Of a stretch of DNA of 64,000 nucleotides, positions 46,780 through 64,000 are shown in pieces; within the stretch, counting starts at the first letter, position 1; each line of letters opens with the position of its first letter. The stretch is from Amorphochlora amoebiformis (Eukaryota > Cercozoa > Chlorarachniophyceae). The stretch covers positions 62,001-126,000 of the forward strand of contig BAAHQB010000126.1 in NCBI GenBank assembly GCA_054601695.1. The letters run 5' to 3'. The notes under the pieces were generated by a model. That model ran no database searches. It was not told where the DNA came from and was given only the letters and a program-made list of their open reading frames with translations. Position numbers and translations under genes: made by a program.

Positions 46780-47250
46780 GCAGGACTACCTAATCTCAAC
46801 CAATTGCGAGCGTTGTACAATAACTACACCACAAGTACATGCAAGTATACCATGGTCGAATCGAACTCGTGAACTTAATATTAGTCGATCATTCAACTGT
46901 TATCGCCGTGACATCCATCACTCCTGAGCAACATAAACTACATACGCTAGCCTATGATAGACATAATGCCTTCGGAGGATTAAGATTACTAACTTAATGT
47001 TGTAACTAAAAGCTTAGAATCAGGTACGTATGCAACAAGTTTAGCCTCGTTGTCATACATACATATGAGTATGCATTACTTTAAATTATATAAACGCTGA
47101 CTTTGCATGAGACTACTAGTAAATAATGGTAATTTTGATGAATCAATCAATTACAGTATGACATTGCCAGGTTGGTAAGTTTTCTGAATTTCGGCTTCAG
47201 ATCGACCCCGTTGTCGCGCGCTTCTAATGCTCCATCTCGGAGTGCTATAG
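46780..47250. other. Unique spacer
   Basis: Non-repetitive sequence with stops in all frames; no splice-bounded exon recognised. Confidence 0.4.
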
Positions 47251-47280
47251 TTTATTATATATATATCTATATATTATATA

Positions 47281-47315
<35 letters not shown>

Positions 47316-47465
47316 AATATCCATATATTTATATATATATGAAAATGCCATCATATACATATATATACCCTGTTGTACACAGTCCATAAACAGATATAAG
47401 CTATAAATACCAACATACTATATATATATTATGTGTATATGTGTATGTATGTAGCTACACCTAAC

Positions 47466-47615
47466 AGATATACGACACAATCTCGTATTATGCACATTAA
47501 CACATATCATAAGAACAACTCCTAGCTACATACAACATACTTATATACGACACAATCTCGTAGTATGCACATTAACACATATCATAAGAACATCTCCTAG
47601 CTACATACAACATAC
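47466..47615. repeat. Direct duplication, about 77 bp x2
   Basis: tatacgacacaatctcgtat..tcataagaacanctcctagc present twice. Confidence 0.92.
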
Positions 47616-47624
47616 TTCGAACAT

Positions 47625-47752
47625 TATTAGGGTTAGGCTCAAGCTTACTGTTAGGGTTACCATTATGCTTGACGTTAGGGTTAGGTTAGGGTTAGGGTTA
47701 GGGTTAGGGTTAGGGTTAGGGTTAGGGTTAGGGCTGGGTTAGGGTTAGCTGG
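47625..47752 (+). repeat. TTAGGG array
   Basis: Plain TTAGGG units from 47673. Confidence 0.95.
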
Positions 47753-48085
47753 TAGTTACTTATTATACCACGGATATATATATATTACGTAACATGCCAT
47801 CAGAACATGTTGTGAACATCTCGTGGGCACGTGTCATGGTACGTATAGCACGTAGATGAGAAATGCTGTGATGTGTGTCCCATGCGGGTCTCAGATGTAT
47901 GTATGTGAGTGAGTATTATATGTTGTGCGACATCAACTATTTGCGCGCGTATAATATGCTACAATACATACAAGAATGTTAAATGGGTACTATATATATA
48001 TATACATATAATACTATTATAGATATACGGATATACGTACCTGTATGTGCAAACATACATGTCTTTCATACACATATATTATGTG

Positions 48086-48116
<31 letters not shown>

Positions 48117-48342
48117 GCGTATGAATATATATTTATATATATGTAAGAATATATTTAAATTTACATTCACATATATATATAATATATATATATATATATG
48201 CATATATATACATATATGTGTGCATACATATACATATGTAAATGTATATATATATATATATGTATATATATATGTAATATATATTTATATATGTATATAT
48301 ATATATATATGTAAATATATATATACATATGAATATTGATAC

Positions 48343-48376
48343 CATCGAACGACATTACACTCCACACCCATGCAAA
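48343..48376 (-). CDS. Candidate further exon of the CHK-like kinase
   Basis: A short stretch between an acag acceptor and a gtatca donor, in otherwise TA-rich DNA. In the expected phase it reads [10 protein letters not shown]; in another, [11 protein letters not shown]. No family match can be claimed. Included because non-repetitive islands of this size in the window are usually exons. Confidence 0.25.
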
Positions 48377-48495
48377 CTGTCGACCTTATGTGTATATATA
48401 TACATACATACATATATGTATATATCTAGATATATTAAAAATATCTATATATATATTATATGGAGTATGCATGTACACGTAAATATACATAAATA

Positions 48496-48544
<49 letters not shown>

Positions 48545-48666
48545 TACATATATATATATATATACATATACATATACATATATATATATATGTGTGCTTG
48601 TATGTATATATGTGCATTTGTTGCATTTACATAACATGAATATGCATACAAAAATGTAAATATCCA

Positions 48667-48743
<77 letters not shown>

Positions 48744-48857
48744 CAAACATATATACATATATATATATACATATAATATATATATATATATGTATAGGTA
48801 TGTACATATGTACATAAACATGGATATATGAATGTATATATATATATATATATATAA

Positions 48858-48979
<122 letters not shown>

Positions 48980-49013
48980 GATATGCATGTAAATACATAT
49001 ATACATATATGAC

Positions 49014-49068
49014 CAAATCGCTGATATAGGTTCCAAAATAGTTGAGAGTCCAACATTACCGACATTGC
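49014..49068 (-). CDS. Candidate downstream exon of the CHK-like kinase
   Basis: Phase-0 continuation of the exon ending at 50610. After cttagag it reads [18 protein letters not shown] and meets a gtcata donor. Another frame of the same stretch ([18 protein letters not shown]) is also open but does not fit the incoming phase. The acceptor and first bases are repeated three times in the flanking minisatellite. Confidence 0.4.
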
Positions 49069-49200
49069 CTCTAAGTACACACAAATCTTACATGTTGCAA
49101 TATTACCGACATTGCCTCTAAGTACACACAAATCTTACATGTTGAAATTGCAATATTACCGACATTGCCTCTTAAGTACATACAAATCTTACATCTAACA
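49048..49200 (-). repeat. Triplicated acceptor edge
   Basis: attaccgacattgcctctaa..cacacaaatcttacatgtt x3. On minus each reads gtgtacttag|AGGCAATGTCGGTAAT. Confidence 0.9.
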
Positions 49201-49249
49201 ATTTCAACAGAGACTCCATGATATACTATATATATATATATAAATATAT

Positions 49250-49440
49250 TATAAGAGAGATAGAGAGAGTTAGCTTGAGAAAGAGAGATAGATCCCGCAG
49301 ACAGCGAGGGAGAAAGAGAGAGAGAGAGAGCGAGAGAGATGGAGAGAGAGCGAGAGAGAGAGCAAGAGAGAGCAAGAGAGAGAGGCCGAGATACATCTCG
49401 AGAACATGATTTCGATTAACAGCAATCGAAAGTGAGAGAG
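49250..49440. repeat. GA-rich tract
   Basis: Purine repeat followed, to 49615, by a GAG/TTC-rich stretch whose ORF is probably not a gene. Confidence 0.85.
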
Positions 49441-49734
49441 ACAGCATTCGAGATATACAAATATATATTTTTCAGAGATCCTGAGATATATGTTCAGAGG
49501 GTTCTTGATAGAGTTCTTGAGAGAGCTCCCTTTAGAGCTCGCGAGAACAATCTGGAGAAATTCTGGAGATTTTTGGAAATTTCTGGAGATTTTCGGTATT
49601 TTCCGAGAGGTTGAGAGTGGTTACTTTGGTCGAGGATAGAGTGTTCGTTAGGGTTTTTGTCTTCACTCTTCAAATCCTTTCATAAACATATCAAAATACG
49701 TATGTATATTGCATCTATACAGCATGTATATATG

Positions 49735-49768
<34 letters not shown>

Positions 49769-49824
49769 TTTATTGATATATATATGTACATGCATACATA
49801 TATAGATATTTATAATATAATATG

Positions 49825-49893
<69 letters not shown>

Positions 49894-50029
49894 TATAAAT
49901 ATATATATATCTATATGTACAATCATTTATATAATGTATATGTGCAAAACATATTTATATATACATATATATATATTGATATATATATATATATATGGGT
50001 GTGTATGTAGAGGTATTGATAATTGCATA

Positions 50030-50590
50030 TATATATATTATAACATACACAGAGATAGATATAGACATAAACACATAAATGAGGCATTGATAATTGCATA
50101 TATATTATAATATACAAATAGATGGATATAGACATAAACACATAAATGAGGCATTGATAATTGCATATGTATATATGTATATATATATATATATATATGT
50201 GTAGATATGTATGTAATATACACATAGATAGATATAAACATAAACACATAAATGAGGCATTGATAACTGCATATATATTATAACATACACATAGATAGAT
50301 ATAGACATAAACACATAATTGAGGCATTGATAATTGCATATATATTATAATATACACATAGATAGACATAGACATAAACACATAAATGAGGCATTGATAA
50401 TTGCACATACATTATAATATACACATATATAGATATAGACATAAACACATAAATGAGGCATTGATAATTGCATATATATATTATAACATACACAGAGATA
50501 GATATAGACATAAGCACATAAATGAGGCATTGATAATTGCATATATATATATATATATATAATATACACATAGGTAGATATAGACATAAA
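50030..50590. repeat. About 67-80 bp minisatellite x8
   Basis: atagatatagacataaacac, then ataaatgaggcattgataat and tgcatatatattataa units. It starts just downstream (minus sense) of the CHK-like kinase donor at 50609. Confidence 0.93.
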
Positions 50591-50609
50591 CACATACATG
50601 TGTGTATAC

Positions 50610-61814
<11,205 letters not shown>

Positions 61815-61869
61815 CTAATATATCACATATATATAATATATATCAGACTTATAATGTATAATATATACA

Positions 61870-61963
<94 letters not shown>

Positions 61964-62051
61964 GATATATATATATAATTTGTCGTATCCGCTTGGGAGT
62001 CACGTATTATATACCCTAATACATCACGTATATGATAAATAATATAAATTT

Positions 62052-62118
<67 letters not shown>

Positions 62119-62684
62119 TCATATATGCATATACATATATATATATATATATATATACATATATATAATATCCGTCATATCTATTTAGAAGTCCGTAATC
62201 TATACCCTAATGTACACACCCTAATATATGGACCCTAATGTATACATCCTAATACATACGTATGTGAATACATATGTATATGTACCCTAATGTATACATT
62301 CTAATATATACGTATGTGAATATATATATACACACATGTACCCTAATGTATATATCCTAATATATACGTATGTGAATATATAAGTATATTTACCCTAATG
62401 TATATACCCTAATATATACGTATGTGAATATATATGTATATGTACCGTAATGTATATATTCTAATATATACGTATGTGAATATATATGTATATGTACCCT
62501 AATGTATATACCTGATATATACGTTTGTGAATACATGTGTATATTTACCCTAATGTACATATTCTAATATATACGTATGTGAATATATATGTACACTAAT
62601 GATTACATACTTCTTGTATTATGCAATAGTATATATACATACACATATATATATATATATTTATACATATATATGTATATATAC

Positions 62685-62725
<41 letters not shown>

Positions 62726-62745
62726 TTAGATATAGAAATGTTATA

Positions 62746-62815
<70 letters not shown>

Positions 62816-62865
62816 ATAATTTGCATGAAAATAGATGATGCATACATCAATATATACATCATTTA

Positions 62866-62935
<70 letters not shown>

Positions 62936-63073
62936 TTGTATGTATACATACACGTATACACATAACATATCTCTTTACATACACAATTCACACCACTCAC
63001 AACCAGCCATATACAAACATAACCAAACTTACACGTAACCATATACCCACATAACCATACTTACACATAAACA

Positions 63074-63119
<46 letters not shown>

Positions 63120-63128
63120 TTTTTTTTT

Positions 63129-63194
<66 letters not shown>

Positions 63195-63292
63195 TATATA
63201 CATACATATATATATATAGGTATGTATATATGTATTTTATACATGTATATATGAATGTATATGTATAAATATATATATACATATACATATTT

Positions 63293-63340
<48 letters not shown>

Positions 63341-63532
63341 ACATACAATCACATGTAACACATAAACTAAACCCACGCACAACTGTCCAGAACTCTCAAA
63401 AAAAAAAAAACGTCGCGAATTATTTTAACAGACAATATTGAAATGGATGAGAAATATTGAAAAATATAGTCCACCTTTAGGAATCGAACTCCGTTGACTC
63501 GATTCCAAATTCTGCGGACAAGTGTCCAAGCT

Positions 63533-63602
63533 ATGCCGAATGCAAATAAACCCGTAACCCTTGAAACAGATGAGGGAGACATTTCGTATCTGAATATCAG
63601 CG
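63533..63602 (+). CDS. First exon of a plus-strand gene running off the window
   Basis: ATG reads [19 protein letters not shown] then LNIS, and the exon ends at a gtatgt donor. It is acidic and complex, unlike the flanking microsatellite. The intron is TA-rich and no second exon is seen before the window ends. No family can be named from 23 residues. It probably shares a divergent promoter region with the CHK-like kinase. Confidence 0.5.
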
Positions 63603-63627
63603 GTATGTATATATACATATATATATG

Positions 63628-63660
<33 letters not shown>

Positions 63661-63718
63661 GTATGTATCAAATATATACATTTAGTACATATGTATATAT
63701 AATTGAAATATGAGAATA

Positions 63719-63828
<110 letters not shown>

Positions 63829-63899
63829 CATATGTATATATAATATATATATGATATTAATGCATATATATGTACATTTACTCATACATATATACATAC

Positions 63900-63946
<47 letters not shown>

Positions 63947-64000
63947 GAAGGTATATATGAATATATATTTACTCATACATATATATATACATACATATAT

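Noticed and set aside
46835-46900. tRNA-like T-loop (gagttcgattcg on minus)
   Set aside because: The stem arms do not pair and no anticodon arm is visible.
49432-49614. Plus ORF DPEIYVQRVLDRVLERAPF...
   Set aside because: It lies at the edge of a GA tract, with codons dominated by GAG/AGA/TTC and no family signal; cannot be separated from decayed repeat.
50030-50590. CRISPR-like array of eight repeats
   Set aside because: Spacing is TA microsatellite of varied length, no unique spacers, no cas genes.
63470-63530. tRNA-like ggaatcgaactcc
   Set aside because: T-stem pairing fails, and no acceptor stem or D-arm could be drawn.

Overview
This is a eukaryotic nuclear window. It has GT-AG introns, single-copy eukaryotic genes, TTAGGG-type repeats and no bacterial-style operons. 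About half of it is (TA)n microsatellite and related minisatellites. At first sight it looks like non-coding satellite DNA. The real genes are broken into very small exons (mostly 30-120 nt) scattered among TA-rich introns, so no ordinary long ORF marks them. The long ORFs that do exist are translations of simple repeats. The lineage cannot be fixed from the sequence: a protist or other microbial eukaryote with TTAGGG telomeres is the best guess.

I rebuilt four multi-exon genes by hand, checking splice sites and reading phase at each junction. (1) An AGC-family Ser/Thr kinase (Akt/SGK/S6K-like) on the minus strand, 14278 to 4552: 18 exons, 1002 nt, 333 residues plus stop, possibly with extra N-terminal exons up to about 16.3 kb. 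(2) TFIIH subunit Tfb4/p34 on the minus strand, 29634 to 18513: 16 exons, 975 nt, 324 residues, start and stop both visible. (3) An ankyrin-repeat protein on the plus strand, about 30827 to 42635 (5' end not found). (4) A CHK/ecdysteroid-kinase-like (EcKL, APH-fold) kinase on the minus strand, about 61814 to 50610 or further, with the kinase motifs visible. Smaller, weaker gene models lie at 2.3, 16.5-17.8, 30.6-30.8, 44.2-44.6, 45.6-46.0, 46.5-46.8 and 63.5 kb.

Layout: 1-4.5 kb is mostly unique spacer. 4.5-16.3 kb is the AGC kinase. 16.4-18 kb is a weak gene model. 18.5-29.6 kb is TFB4. 29.6-30.8 kb is a probable divergent promoter region. 30.8-42.6 kb is the ankyrin gene. 42.6-44.2 kb holds inverted telomere-like arrays. 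44.2-47.2 kb has small candidate genes and spacer. 48.3-61.8 kb is the CHK-like kinase, with a pure CG array of about 0.9 kb inside one intron. 62-63.4 kb is minisatellite, and 63.5 kb starts a plus-strand gene.

The most unusual pattern is that many tandem repeats are anchored on splice junctions. Units start or end at an exon's 5' or 3' splice site and carry degenerate copies of the exon edge. Telomere-like repeats also sit directly upstream of several acceptors, always in the CCCTAA sense, which supplies strings of CTAAC branch-point-like motifs. The genes are unrelated in function; what they share is this intron architecture.
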